Assembly: GCA_012845835.1 (NCBI GenBank)
Contig: JABAKD010000023.1
Location: forward strand, 11,440,427 to 11,504,426
Origin: Undaria pinnatifida
Lineage: Eukaryota > Sar > Phaeophyceae > Laminariales > Alariaceae
Direction of reading: 5' to 3'
Length of the DNA stretch: 64,000 bases
The translations under genes and the position numbers were made by a program. Positions within the stretch are counted from its first letter, which is position 1. The number at the start of each line of letters is the position of its first letter. This document shows positions 1 through 10,453 of the stretch, in pieces. The notes beneath the pieces were generated by a model. That model saw only the letters and a program-made list of their open reading frames with translations. It did not search any database and was not told where the DNA came from.

Positions 1-875
1 GCGTCGCGCTGCTTCAGAGGAAGCAGAAGGGTGAAGATACAAGGAAAAAAAACGGAGAAAACCCAGGCGAGTGGAAGAAATGGAGCAGCGGGTCGTGGGC
101 GGGGCGCAACAGCACAGGGGAGGTGAGGCGGAGCAGTGCGTGGAGGGCGGGGCGGGGCTTTACGCGGCGGGCGTAACGGAGCGGTGCGTGGTGGGCGGCG
201 AGGGGCGGTACGTGGGAGAGGAGCCTCGCGCGGCGGGCGGGCGGGAGGGGCACGGGAGTCGGAGAGCAAGGCTGAAAGTTGGTTTCGAATTATTTCCTGC
301 TCGTTTTTTCATAGTGTTTCAACTTTTGGGGAAAAAGGCAATCACCGATCGGGGTTCTTTAATCGCTTGCTTTTTTTGCTCGTTTCATATTATACCTGGT
401 ATTGTTTTTTGTGATGTGTTGATTTCTGCGAATTTGTGCGATTTTTCAGTTGTCTGGCTGCATTTGGCCGACTCATGATTTTTGGTATATACGAGTACGT
501 ACCAAGTCCCGGACTCTGTTTTGTTGCACGACTATCGTCGGCGCGCGGTGAAGCGCCGCTGCTTCTGCCGGGCATATAATCAACTGGGGGTGGCATCACA
601 GCAGCAGTAGGCTGTATTTGCAGCGTCTGCAACAGAGTCTTGACAACGATTGGAGAAGTTGATTCACTCCGGTCGTGTTTGTGTGAACATTTTGTGAAAC
701 AATAACGAGAGAAAAATAATAAAACAAACATTTGATGATGAATGGGTGGTGCTTACAATCATGATTATTAACTTGCAACGGACGACCTGTCTGCTGGTGC
801 TACCGGGGCGAATTTCCCTCTTCCTCTTTACTTCCCCGCTAGTGACTGCACAACCTCCTGACCATTTTGTAATGG
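1..875. other. G-rich sequence without a supported gene
   Basis: The first 260 bases are rich in GGCGG, GGGGCGG and GTGCGTGG words on the plus strand, giving long arginine/glycine readings that look like composition rather than coding. From about 290 to 875 the sequence becomes AT-rich with no conserved domain in any frame. It lies just downstream of the 3' end of the minus-strand hAT remnant. Confidence 0.5.
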
Positions 876-2742
876 TTACTTCCGCATATCACGAGCCTTC
901 GGTCCGTCGGTGCTCGTCTTGAGCCTAACCGCGCGCGCTTCGTTGTGCCTCCCTTTACCGGCCTCGCGAATTTGCTGCGGCGTTGGGTTAACCGCGGTAA
1001 TTTTTCTGGACTCGGCAGAGCGGTACTGCCCTGTTCGTACATCGTCTAGCTTAGAAAAATCAGTCTTGCGAGCGCACGTATCGTACTTTGAAAAAAACGA
1101 CTCCACCAGCTGCTGGTGGATCGGAGCAAATTAAAGGCGGTGGCAAAACAACTCGTACAGCTGACCCCCGAATACGGAAACGAATGGAAAGTTTGACACA
1201 CCTTTCACCCCAAGGTCCACGTCTCCCTTGGCCGAGTTTGCGTAGAGCTCCAACTCTGCCATCAAAGCAGGAGACTCCGCAAAAACAGAAAAGTCCGAGA
1301 GTCAACTGATCTTTTTTGCTGCCTGTATCGGCCCCCTCTAGATCTACCGCGAGCATTTCACGATACGACGCCTCGCGTTCCGACACAACAAACATCGCGG
1401 GTTCTAACCTACTTGGGTACAGCGCCGCTAGCAAAGCACTCGCAAACTCTTGCCCTACCGCCCGCTCCAGAGGTACAGCCCTTCCAGCCCATGCCCCCAC
1501 AACAAACGACGAGCACCCCAAACGTGCCATCGCGAATGGTAGGCGCTGGTGCCTCGCCATCCACTTGTTCCAGATGCGCAAGGCTTCACGAAAAAATCCC
1601 TCGTCCTCGCTGAAGTTCCTCATGAAATGTTCAAACTGGAGAAAAAAAAACAATTTGTGCATGCAAGCATCAAAAAGAACAGCAGCAGCAGCAACAGAGA
1701 ACAACAACAGCAGCAACAGCAGCAGCGGACAACAATAGCAGCAGCAGCAACAGCAGGGCGAGAGGCGCGAGTGATGATCCTCAGTACGGCACAGCAGCAG
1801 CTGCGGGGAGAGGCACGCACAGAAACACAACGTAAAAATATCAAAAGCAGACACGAGACTAGCTACACGAGACGCGGGCAAAAATACTGCAGCATGTGTT
1901 CAATTTTTAGAAACGTGATAAAAAAAGTCGACGCAGAAACCATAACAAAAACTCACCTCGTGCGTCTCGAGTGTTGCTCTGGCGAACTGGATCAGCGTGC
2001 TGAAATGAAGGTCCTTGTTCGCCCGAAGCTCCTCCAAGCGTGAAATGAACTCGAGGGCAAAGTCAGCCACCTCCACTGAACGCATTGCAGGAGGGAGCCG
2101 CCCCCGCGTCCCATCCCGTTCCACGAAATATCCACCATCGCCTCAAAGCCAGTTGTACGCCCACTTCAAAACGAGGTCACTCAGCTCTTTTGCAAAGCGC
2201 GCCTGCACCCGAAAAACCGGGTGATTCAGCATGAAGGCCCCTTGCAGCCAGTACTTTTGGAACGGAGTACGGAGCATGTTCTCCGGCGTCCACGTGCCAA
2301 ATACCCACTTGAGCATGTCCCAGCGTTCATCCAGAAGCGCGGCGCCCTCCCAAATGACCAACCATCGTGTCTCGGCAGGCCTAATGAACTTAGTTGTCCA
2401 TTGCTCGCCTGGGAAGTTCTCCGCTACCAAATTCTGGAACTGCTTGAAAGTCGCGTTGCACGTATTAGATCTGCTGATATTGTACCAGATAGAACCCAGC
2501 AGCGCCACCAAGTGGTCTGATTCCCACTCATGCAAACTACCCTTGCCGAGAGGGCCCATGAAGAAGGGGTTTGTCCACCCCGCAGTCACGGCGAGGTGCA
2601 AGATGTGCAACACACAGCCGATCCTATGGGCGTGAATGGGAGCATCTTCTTCAGCACTAGCAGCAGCAGCAGCAGGAGGGGGGTCAGCACCTCCGCCTTC
2701 AAGCGTGTCCGACACGAGATGCATAGGCCTGCTGCCGGCCAT
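876..2742 (-). pseudogene. hAT-like transposase, one intron, decayed
   Basis: Cut-and-paste DNA transposase remnant read from 2742 down to 876. The first exon (2742-1957) carries the readings CVLHILHLAV and FIRPAETRW, which resemble the conserved C-aH-LNLAV and TRW parts of the hAT RNase H-like core. Reading continues in the same frame through one in-frame TGA (2143-2145) to a GTGAGT donor. After a 321-base intron, exon 2 starts at 1635 (FEHFMRNF) and continues with acidic, tryptophan-rich sequence. A frameshift near 1300 and a TAA at 1131-1133 interrupt the tail, where the reading APIHQQLVESFFSKY resembles the VE--FS part seen near the C-terminus of some hAT-type transposases. The poly-alanine stretch at the N-terminus comes from CAG repeats. 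The true start is uncertain. With three lesions the copy should be inactive. Assignment to hAT is by motif pattern, not by search. Confidence 0.62.
1636..1956 (-). other. Spliceosomal intron in the hAT-like gene, with CAG repeats
   Basis: On the minus strand the intron opens with GTGAGT directly after a GAG codon (phase 0) and closes with a T-rich tract followed by CTCCAG, then TTTGAACATTTC coding sequence. The length of 321 bases is divisible by three. It contains an imperfect CAG/GCT microsatellite (about 1680-1760) whose translation would be polyleucine and polycysteine, so it is more sensibly intronic than coding. Confidence 0.55.
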
Positions 2743-2870
2743 CTTGCCGGAGGGCCCACCAGAAGATGTGTTCCGCCCACGCTAGCTGTCCCTTGAGTAC
2801 GCTGCTACACGCGGGGGGTAGAGCAGCATCTCGGGCAGCAGCAGCAGCAGCAGCAGAAGCAGCAGCTATT
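2645..2870. repeat. CAG microsatellite patches
   Basis: Two short imperfect CAG runs (about 2657-2680 and 2835-2870) flank the presumed start of the hAT-like ORF. They resemble the run in its intron and give polyalanine on the minus strand. They may be slippage products of one ancestral tract. Confidence 0.6.
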
Positions 2871-3089
2871 TTTTTTTTACACAAGCTCCAACTTTTTTGC
2901 CGCAGAACAGCAGCAGGCGGCACAGGCTTTTTTTTCACGAAAGTTTTTTGTAGGTGATGTGGGGCCTTTCCCCCCATCGCTGATTGGTTGATTTCCTCAA
3001 GAGTATTTTTCTCAGAGAACGACCATGGGACAATTTTTTTTTCCAAATTCTACGTCCAAAAATTTTGCCAGTCCCAGACCTAAATGTAC

Positions 3090-3615
3090 GGGATCTGGTG
3101 GGTGAGAACCAACCACCAAAGGAAAATCTCCCGCGGGAACCCACCACCTCGGGATTTCTTACAACGGGAACCAGTCACCACGGGAATTCTCGAGATGTTT
3201 TGCAACCAAAACGCACATCATGGGACTTCACTGGAGCTGCAAGAACCACCGCGATATCTTTTTTTCTGTATTTGTACTCATTAATAACCGATATCACGTA
3301 CCAAGTGGCACCTTTGCATGAACGGTACCTGATATGCGCGGCAGCGTCGGTTTTGGGCGATTACTATGATACAATACCAGGTACCAGAATCATACGTCAA
3401 CTGAACATAAACAACAAAAATAGCAACAAAAAAAAACGCATCATCCTTCGTTTTTCATTATTATATACATCCAGATTGCAAAAATTACCTGTAAGCAACG
3501 GAGACGACGCCACAGATGTGTCCAGCAATCGAAACCAATTAGGGATAAATGGGAGAAAAACCGCCATACACGCCCAACCAAAGTACAGCGCCGACCTCCT
3601 CGAAAATAGGACAAC
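3090..3615 (+). repeat. Inverted dispersed repeat, partner at 52,390-52,960
   Basis: Begins near ATGTACGGGATCTGGTGGG and runs through CGGGAACC motifs, a shared stretch about TTTGTACTCATTAATAACC, and a shared CAACTGAACATAAACAACAA stretch. The partner is recognisable but clearly diverged, so the split between copies is old. Open readings across it are not conserved as protein. Confidence 0.7.
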
Positions 3616-4332
3616 ACCATAGTGAATTTTCAAATTTCAATATTTTTTGTTTTTGCTCCGGGACCCTTATTTTCCTTCCCGCCGGCCTCATGCCGGTATC
3701 TTCTTCCTCTTCTTCATTTTGTTTTGTCCGTGCAACAACAGATCTCTTCTTCGTGATGTTTTCGTCAGTGCAACAGTTATCTGCTCCTCTTCAGCATGTA
3801 TGTAGTTTTTCTTAAAGCCTCTCCTTTCTGATCTCCTTGCATCACATTCTTCAGAACACCTGCCGTTTTTGGGTTTGATATCTTCCTCTATTTTTCTTAT
3901 TTTATGGTCTGGCTTGTGTTGAATTCTCGTGTTGTCGTACCCGGTACGCTAGCATTTCACTTGCTTTGCCTTGATGGAGTGCGACTATTCGGTTTACTCT
4001 GTCGCACAGTCTGTGACCACATAATTTATATCTCTTCATGTATGATAGGATGAGGAGTCAGCACGAGCACTGGGTGTGCTCATGTCGTTGGGTATGAGAA
4101 AGAACGATTTAGTGTGAAGACAATACACATTTTATCCAACCATTCTTCCTGTCAGATATTTAACTTCAATTGGGTTTGTTTTATTAATTTGTTTCGATTT
4201 CTCGTGGTTGACATAGTTTATCTAGTACAATATATAATTTTACACTTCAATCACCTGCGCATCTTAAATGTTCATGATTAGGATTTAAATATTCTTACCG
4301 AAAACAAAATCTTAAAATTATCAAGGACTATC
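3616..4332. other. AT-rich interior, no gene seen
   Basis: T-rich and AT-rich sequence within the long hAT-type element. No domain, RNA gene or repeat was recognised. Confidence 0.5.
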
Positions 4333-4815
4333 ATGGTGCCGCAGGCACCGTGTGGGACGAAACGGGAGTGTTTAGCCCGCCGCAGGCGGAAAAAAATTGG
4401 GCTCCAGTTGTCAACGGGACGGGATCCCATCGTCAGCTTTTCTGCTCCCGTTGTGACGGGATGCGACGGGACAATTTGCGTCTATACGGGACGGGAACGG
4501 GACGGGAAATGTCCCATGCTTTCTAGACGGGACGGGAGCGGGACGGGAAATATCCACATGCTTTGTAGACGGGACGGGAAGATGGGAGTTTTTTATTGAT
4601 GAGGACGGGACGGGAATAAAATATGGCTCCGATCTTTCAGATGGGATGGGATAGGACTATCACGTTTTATAGAGGGACGGGAAACAATGGGAAAATTGTC
4701 ATTGTCGATGGTAAAGACAACGAGAAAGGCAACAAGAAAATTTCCAGTGTCGATGGGAAAGACAACGGGAAGCCCACTGGGGATATGTGGGACGTTGTCA
4801 ACGGGACATAGATGC
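4333..4815. repeat. GGGACGGGA degenerate minisatellite, left array
   Basis: Repeated words GACGGGA, GGGACGGGA and GGGAACGGGA occur many times (about 4,430-4,620), thinning into AACGGGA and GATGGGAAAG toward 4,815. The same words form a second array at 6,100-6,440. Paired arrays on both sides of a transposase fragment would fit subterminal transposase-binding repeats of a hAT element; that role is inferred. Confidence 0.7.
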
Positions 4816-5329
4816 TCAACGGGACGTACACCCCGCCTCCCCCAAGCTTCGTTACGAACTAGTAGTGTCTACCGCTGTGTACATCGGCATATGCAGTAGG
4901 TGTCAGATGCCTAAGCGCTGGCAATAAAATCAAAAATCTTCAAAAATATAACTACATTTGTATAATATGTTCCTTGTGAAGAGGATACATTGCGTGCAAA
5001 TATGATTATGGAAAAGAAGACCAGATATAAGATATTATATGAAAATGACACGATGAAACTTTTTGAAAGTACAACATTGTTTTGTTATATATACGTACTT
5101 GTAGAGACCCGTCAAACAAAAAAAAGGAAAACACAAAACTGCATGGGTTCTTGTAGTAAAACAAGACAAAAAAATGAGACGCTCCCCGAACAGTGAGTAA
5201 ACCAAACCCCCCTATGCTTCTCAGACCAACCGAAAGAGACCCTAAAATATAAAAAAAAACACGGGAACAATGCGCGCCGACAAAACCCTCAAATCTATGA
5301 TGTAAACTCTCATCTTTCTATACCACCAA
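4816..5329. other. No gene seen
   Basis: AT-rich spacer between the left GGGACGGGA array and the hAT fragment. Short open readings are lysine and asparagine rich, as expected from composition. Nothing recognised. Confidence 0.4.
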
Positions 5330-5856
5330 CTAAACCGCAGTTGGGCCGGCCGCAGCATTCTTGGCGGCTACTGCTGCCTCGGTGTTTGATTTGCGCTCAT
5401 CACCAAAAGCATCCAATCCCCGCAAGATCTGCCCTAGCCCGGGGATAAGGTGCCTGTTGAGCCTGAGGAACAAAGTTCTCTCGACCTTAGCCGGTGACCT
5501 GTTTGCACGGAGGTCGCTAGCGGTCAACTTCAGGGCAGAAAAGTTCCTCTCTGCTTGGCAACTGGTGGCGTCAACACCCGCGTACAACCGCGCCCATACT
5601 TCATCATATGGCCGCAGATGACTTCGCGGTCTGGGAGCAACCCCGACGCGGGCAGCTTTCGTTTCACCACGCACTTCACGTTCTTCTTGTCCACAGCTGG
5701 CTCGAACTCCACGCAATACTTCTGAATCCCTGACGTCTGCTTGTTTCTCCCAACGCCTGCACGCATCGTATTCACGGGAGTACCACTGATCGCAAATGAC
5801 GGACTTGGCTGTGCCGGAGGCTCAGAAACCGAGCCACCACCGGCCGATTCCGTCAT
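5330..5856 (-). pseudogene. hAT transposase: N-terminal part joined to dimerisation domain
   Basis: Reading from ATG at 5856 (MTESAGGG...) gives about 75 residues with a possible C/H zinc-binding patch, then the frame changes around 5,600-5,650. In the new frame a clear hAT C-terminal dimerisation region appears: YAGVDATSCQAERNFSALKL followed by R-x-N-R and KVERTLFLRLN, close to the family pattern P-T-S-xx-S-E-R-x-F-S ... V-xx-L-F-L-xx-N. It ends at a stop near 5330. The catalytic RNase H-like core normally lying between the two parts is absent, so this is an internally deleted copy that could at most encode a non-catalytic dimeriser. A 12-base GTGTGTGGTGCG triplication lies just upstream of the start (about 5,863-5,900). 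Confidence 0.68.
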
Positions 5857-6099
5857 GAGAAACGTGTGTGTGGTGCGTGTGTGGTGCGTGTGTGGTGCGT
5901 TTCTCTCCGAAAACGAGAACATAAAATAAAATAAATGGGAGAGCTGACAGCGTACCACAACAATAAATGATTAAATCCAAGATTCACATATAATATTAAT
6001 AAATATGAAATACAACTTCTACTGAAACTGAGAAACTACACGTAAGTGGGAAGTGCAATGGAATATTTTAGAGGTTGAGTGGGAAGCGCAAATGGGAGG

Positions 6100-6440
6100 A
6101 AGATGGGAACTGACAATGGGAGCAGCATGTCCACAATGGTCATGGGAACGGGAGTACGGGGATAGCGGGACGGGATAAACTACCCTGCCAACGGGATGGG
6201 AAGTGATGGGACGGGACCTAGTATCCTGCCAACGGGATGGGAAGTGATGGGACGGGAGAAAGTATCCAACGATGGGATGGGAAGCAAGGTGGGGACGGGA
6301 GGACGGGAGGATACTATTTCGGCCATATGAGACAGAAATAGGTAGGAAAAACATGATGGGATGGGACGGGAGGTCGTGGACGGGAGACATTTCACGATGG
6401 GACGGGACGGGAATACCCGTCCCGGGCCGTTCTCTGTGGG
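6100..6440. repeat. GGGACGGGA degenerate minisatellite, right array
   Basis: Words GGGATGGGAAGTGATGGGA and GACGGGACGGGA repeat over 340 bases, with a near-perfect local duplication (CCTGCCAACGGGATGGGAAG at about 6,184 and 6,225). It mirrors the left array at 4,333-4,815. Confidence 0.72.
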
Positions 6441-6535
6441 AATTCCCGTCCCGTTGACTCCCATGACAGTCCTTGAAAATATATACATAGGAGTACGTAT
6501 CACCGTCGTATATATCATATTTCGGATTCCAGCGT

Positions 6536-6898
6536 CATGTGGTATACGTGACAACTGCATTCCCGTGCAGTGATCCCGTGCACGCGGTTAACGCGGCAAA
6601 TATTCCTGCGGGAATCGTTTACAGTTTTAGTGCCACGGGATTTGGGAGATCGATAATTCCACGGGATCTTACGGCGTGGCAAAAGAAAATCACGGGAAAG
6701 CAGACATTTCCACGGGAATCGTTTGAGTAGGCATGGGAAACTAGAATTTCTACAGGAACCGTTTGGGACAAGAATGGGCACCTCGTGATGGTTGGGTGGC
6801 ACCACGGGATCGATACTTGCACCGGAACGTGAATTAACCCCAATTTCCGTGAATCCTGCGGGAATATTCCCGCGGGAGTTTTCCCGAGGACTGCCCTT
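6536..6898 (-). repeat. Terminal segment of hAT-type element, partner at 51,306-51,660
   Basis: Closely related in inverted orientation to 51,660-51,306. Shared words include the stretch around GTTTACAGTTTTAGTGCCACG and GGAACGTGAATTAA. Both copies end in an inward CAGGG-type terminus. Similarity stops sharply at about 6,898, which marks the element edge. Confidence 0.72.
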
Positions 6899-7030
6899 GT
6901 TTTCTCGTTTTTATTATTGGGCTGCACCAAGCGAGGGTCGTAGATGGTATTCACGGGAGCCGTTGCATTCATGGTGGCATTGTACAAAAAAATAGCAGCG
7001 TTCGTCCCAGAATTGTTGTACACTACTAGA

Positions 7031-7335
7031 GGTCAGCCGGTCGCTCAGGTGGCGTATCAGGTTATCCTCGAGCCTGGTTTAGGTCAGTTTCGTTAATTCA
7101 TACTCGTATAAATTTGTGGGGACTTTTTTTTGTGCACAAATTGACTTGCGGGAAGCGCGAGAGCGTGAGTTAGCAACACTCGATGAAAAATCGACGAGCA
7201 ATGGAATTGCTGAACCCTATGCGCCATGAAAAATGAAGGCAAGAACCGGGGGGGGGAAGGGACGACATCTGTGATCACGGCTTGTCCAGAAGCCGGAAAG
7301 AGGATGTTTGCGAAAAAAAAAGGGAAGAAAAATGG
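7031..7335 (+). mobile_element. tRNA-derived SINE, family A, copy 1
   Basis: The head has an A-box-like TGGCGTATCAGG (7,050-7,061); the B box is decayed (TCGTTAATTCA in place of GTTCGAATC). The body shares ACAAATTGACTTGCGG, GCGCGAGAGCGTGAGTT and ACTCGATGAAAAATCGACGA with copies at 14.2-14.5 kb (minus) and 30.17-30.46 kb (plus), and ends in an A-rich tail (7,309-7,335). RNA polymerase III transcription from internal boxes and mobilisation by a LINE are family knowledge. Confidence 0.8.
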
Positions 7336-7660
7336 TACCTGGTGCCTGTTAGGTGTAAAAGGCGTGCTGTCGCTGTGGTGCCCGTCTGCTCTGCTGCTGT
7401 TTGGGACGTTTGCCGGTCAACGGAAGCGCGGGCTCCGTGTGGGGGGGTGATATTGTAACTATAGACACGTCCGACGATGGAGCAGCATCCTTCTCATCCG
7501 GACTGGAAAAAATGATCACCGCTTAAACACCGTACGAGCATTAGTCACAGCTTGAACATCGTACGAGCATTAGTTGTGGACTGGCTGTTTTCATTTGTTT
7601 TCAACAACGCAGAGAATGGTCTGGGCGAAATAAACTGAAACGGACCACCACGCCGTAGTA
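7336..7660. other. No gene seen
   Basis: Mixed sequence following the SINE. The word CGTACGAGCATTAGT occurs twice (about 7,532 and 7,561). No domain recognised. Confidence 0.4.
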
Positions 7661-8345
7661 AAACCTCACCGCGGGTGCTTTGGTTTGGTCGTGGGCGTTA
7701 TAATCGCAGGTACGTGTATCTTCACGATGCAGCAATAGGTACCGATACCGGTTCGTGGGTGCATTGTGGTTCGGTGGATGGGTGAGAATGGGTGGTTTAA
7801 CGCGTTGTTGTACCTCGCTGGAGGTGCAACGTACCCACGATTGTGTTTCAAGATAAAACAATCAAGCACGGACCAATCGCCTCTGCTTGCTGGTGTACGT
7901 ACCAGCTGGTACGTGTTGCTGCTCTGCTGTACTGCTGTAGCACATATCGGTTGGAGTGTTTGGTGGTAGGATGTGTTTGTCGGATGGCGGTTGGTTGGTT
8001 GGGTGGAGGTGGGTGGCGGTCGTTTCGCGCGAACGTGAGTGCCCTCGTGCCTGTGGGGGGTGGGGCTGTTATTGTCTTTGGTATAACCGCAGTATTTTGT
8101 TCTCTCCGCTGTATAACCGGCCTGCTCAGACGAAGTTCGAGTACAAAACAACGCATCCGTTCTGCTGCTGTACTGCTGTAGCATGGTGGATGGGTTGCTT
8201 GGTGGGTGGATGGCTTGGTGGGTGGGTGGGTGGGTGTCGTGCGGTACGTGGGTGGTGTTTCGTCGGCGAACTGGAAACGGATGTCGTGTTGGTGCGGTTG
8301 TTGTGTCGTGTGCTGCTTCTTTTCCTTGCTGCCGAACGCTGAAGT
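7660..8345 (+). repeat. CTGCTGTAC / GGTGGGT dispersed repeat, copy 1
   Basis: Words CTGCTGTACTGCTGTA and CGTACGTACCAGCTGG alternate with G-rich tracts (GGTGGGTGGGTGGGTGGGTG near 8,216-8,237). Related, rearranged copies lie at 17.8-18.4 kb (inverted) and 63.45-63.9 kb. Open readings through it, rich in Gly, Trp and Val, are low-complexity. Confidence 0.65.
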
Positions 8346-8719
8346 TGTGCGGTGGGTTTGTGCAGTTCGAGAATCAAGTCACGCTGAATCCAGCAATTAG
8401 TTGAATCTGCTTCCACCCTAGTAACGAGTATGATGACATGGTAGTCACTGAACTTGCTGAACCGGTGCGGCTGGACTGGGGGGTATCCCCGAGGAGAAAC
8501 TCCCTTCGCGCGCTCCTCACCCCCTGATTGGCCGAGGAGTGGCGAGGGGGGCTCCCTCGGCCAATGGGGTTGGGGCTTAGAAAACGCAGGGATGAAAGCC
8601 GTACGCCTATTGTGTTGTATGTTTACATGCTCGGAGTGATTATTATTTACTATTTATTTTACGCTTCCTGTAGCAGCGGTTTCGCTAGTGCGTTACTGCC
8701 CCGAGAAAAAGCGTCAGAA

Positions 8720-8870
8720 ACCTTTAGAAACCGCGGCCTGTAGGGTATATTCAAACGGTGCACCGTAGAGAAACAGCCGTTTCGTTAGTGCACCGATAAA
8801 AGCTTGAGAGCCGTACGAAACCGCGGTTTTGTACGGTTTATTCACACGGTGCACCGTAGGGAAAAGTCTA
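8720..8870. repeat. About 90-base direct duplication
   Basis: Two related units: GAAACCGCGGCCTGTAGGG... with ACGGTGCACCGTAGAGAAA, then GAAACCGCGGTTTTGTACGG... with ACGGTGCACCGTAGGGAAA. ACGGTGCACCGT is itself a perfect 12-base palindrome. The sequence from 8,350 to 8,720 shows nothing else recognisable. Confidence 0.7.
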
Positions 8871-8929
8871 TTTTATACGGTTTTCCCTACGGGGGTTGGC
8901 TCACTCCCATGGTGTCCCAGCCGATCGTG

Positions 8930-9660
8930 GCAATCCAACGGGTGACCATGGATGGCCATGGACGACCATGGCAGTGACATGGGTGGCCATGGGTTGCTAC
9001 AACTGATCTTGGCAATCCCATGGGCGATCATGGCAATGCCATGGGTGTCCGTGGCATTGCCATGGCATGAAGACTGACGCCCATGGTCGTCCGTGGCATC
9101 GCCAACGATCGTTCATGGCATTGCTATGGCATTGTCATGGAGTGGTCATGTATGACCATGGCATTGCCATGGGCGACCAAGGCTTTGCCATGCGCTACTA
9201 TGGCACGCCTATGGTTTCTCGGGGGTATGCCATGGCACGTTGTCCCGTTGAAACTCCACAATCGTGCCATGGCAAGGCAATCCGATGGGTGATCATGGCA
9301 TTGCCACATGGTTGTCCGTGCCATTACCATGGCACGACGACGGGCGTCCATGGTCGTCCGTGGCATCGCCCACGATCGTTCACGGCATTGCTATGGCATT
9401 GCCATGGGACGAGCATGTACGACCATGGCATTGCCATGAGCGACCAAGGCATTGCCGGGCACTACCATCGCACGTCTACGGTTTCTCGGAGATATGCCAT
9501 GGTACGTTGTTCCGTTAAAAATCCACAATCGTGCCATGGCATGCCATGGCAATGCCGTGGCACGTCTTGCTGCAATGCCATGGCAATGTCGTATGTCGCA
9601 TGGTTCAGGGTATTGCCATGGGATGCCATGGGAATTGCCATGGTATGCCATGGCACATAT
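8930..9660. repeat. CCATGG / ATGGCATTGCCAT palindrome-rich array
   Basis: Over 700 bases are dominated by CCATGG, GCCATGGC and GGCATTGCCATGG, with frequent short inverted repeats on both strands. A longer unit of about 270 bases is present roughly twice (from about 9,078 and again from about 9,347; shared anchor CCATGGTCGTCCGTGGCATC). Several frames stay open together because the words avoid stop codons, so the 226-residue reading rich in His, Met and Trp is not treated as a gene. Confidence 0.85.
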
Positions 9661-10440
9661 CCAAAAAATGTAAGATATCGACTCACTGCTGCTGCGTACA
9701 AATACTCTTATGGGTATCGATCCATTTCCCCCTACGGATTTTTTTAAGTTGCAAAAGCCTACCAGTGTTGGAATTGATCCAGGATTGAGATGGTATTCAA
9801 ATTTGGTTACAAATTACTAATGACTAAGAGATTGTCGTAACATAACATCAGTATTACAATATACATGTAGAGCCTCTACTACCATTGCCTAAATTTATCT
9901 TCAAAAACTGTCGAAAAATTGACGATTGATGTAATTTGCAAAGCATAAAATTGGTATTAAACCTACGACCTTATCAGAATAATTTGATGAAATGTACATT
10001 GGGAATAACCCTCCCCCCCCGCCCACCCCACGTACTTACCACCATGTTCCCATATTAACTACATATACCATTTCGGAATACATGTGGACTACTTGTTCTA
10101 CGAAGAAAGGACTGAGCACAATCTCAAGACATTTTGAACTTCAAGGGGTGAAGTTCAAGACTATTTGAGGGCGTCCATGCCCAAGGGTAGGGGTGGACGT
10201 GGTAGACCACCAAATTTCGTATAACAGGTGCAGGGGTCCCCCTTAGGAATAATGAGACAGGCATGCGTGAGAAGTAGAAAAGTAGTTACATGCAACCACC
10301 CTAAATTGAGGAGGATTTGGAGAACTACGGATGCATGGTTAGAGAAGGGTAGATAATGTAGTATGAACATACCCCCCGGCGCTTTTCGTAGACAAAAATC
10401 AGGGAAACCAATTCCTGAATGGCGTGTCAAAGGGGATAAA
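9661..10440. other. No gene seen; possible 5' flank of the Penelope-like element
   Basis: AT-rich with a CCCCCCCCG run near 10,013. No domain was recognised. It may contain the untranslated 5' part of the retroelement that follows, but no boundary repeat was found. Confidence 0.35.
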
Positions 10441-10453
10441 ATAAAAAGCCGCC

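Larger units (their letters stand above)
2990..6898 (-). mobile_element. Long hAT-type element rich in GGGA subterminal repeats
   Basis: The segments 3,090-3,615 and 6,536-6,898 both recur, in inverted orientation and the same relative order, at 52,960-52,390 and 51,660-51,306. The right end reads inward as CAAGGGCAGTCCTCGG, matching the inverted repeat CAGGGAAGCCCTCGG of the shorter relative at 51.3-53.07 kb. The left terminus is not clearly preserved, so 2990 is approximate. Inside lie arrays of GGGACGGGA and a hAT transposase fragment, consistent with a hAT element having subterminal repeats. The interiors of the two copies do not align between about 3,620 and 6,530, so one has lost or gained sequence. 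Confidence 0.5.

Noticed and set aside
2984-3622. 212-residue plus-strand ORF as a gene
   Set aside because: Its inverted relative at 52.4-52.96 kb does not keep the frame, and the sequence is a dispersed repeat end.
9067-9747. 226-residue ORF as a protein gene
   Set aside because: It runs through the CCATGG array. Several overlapping frames on both strands are open for the same reason, and the residues simply mirror the repeated words.
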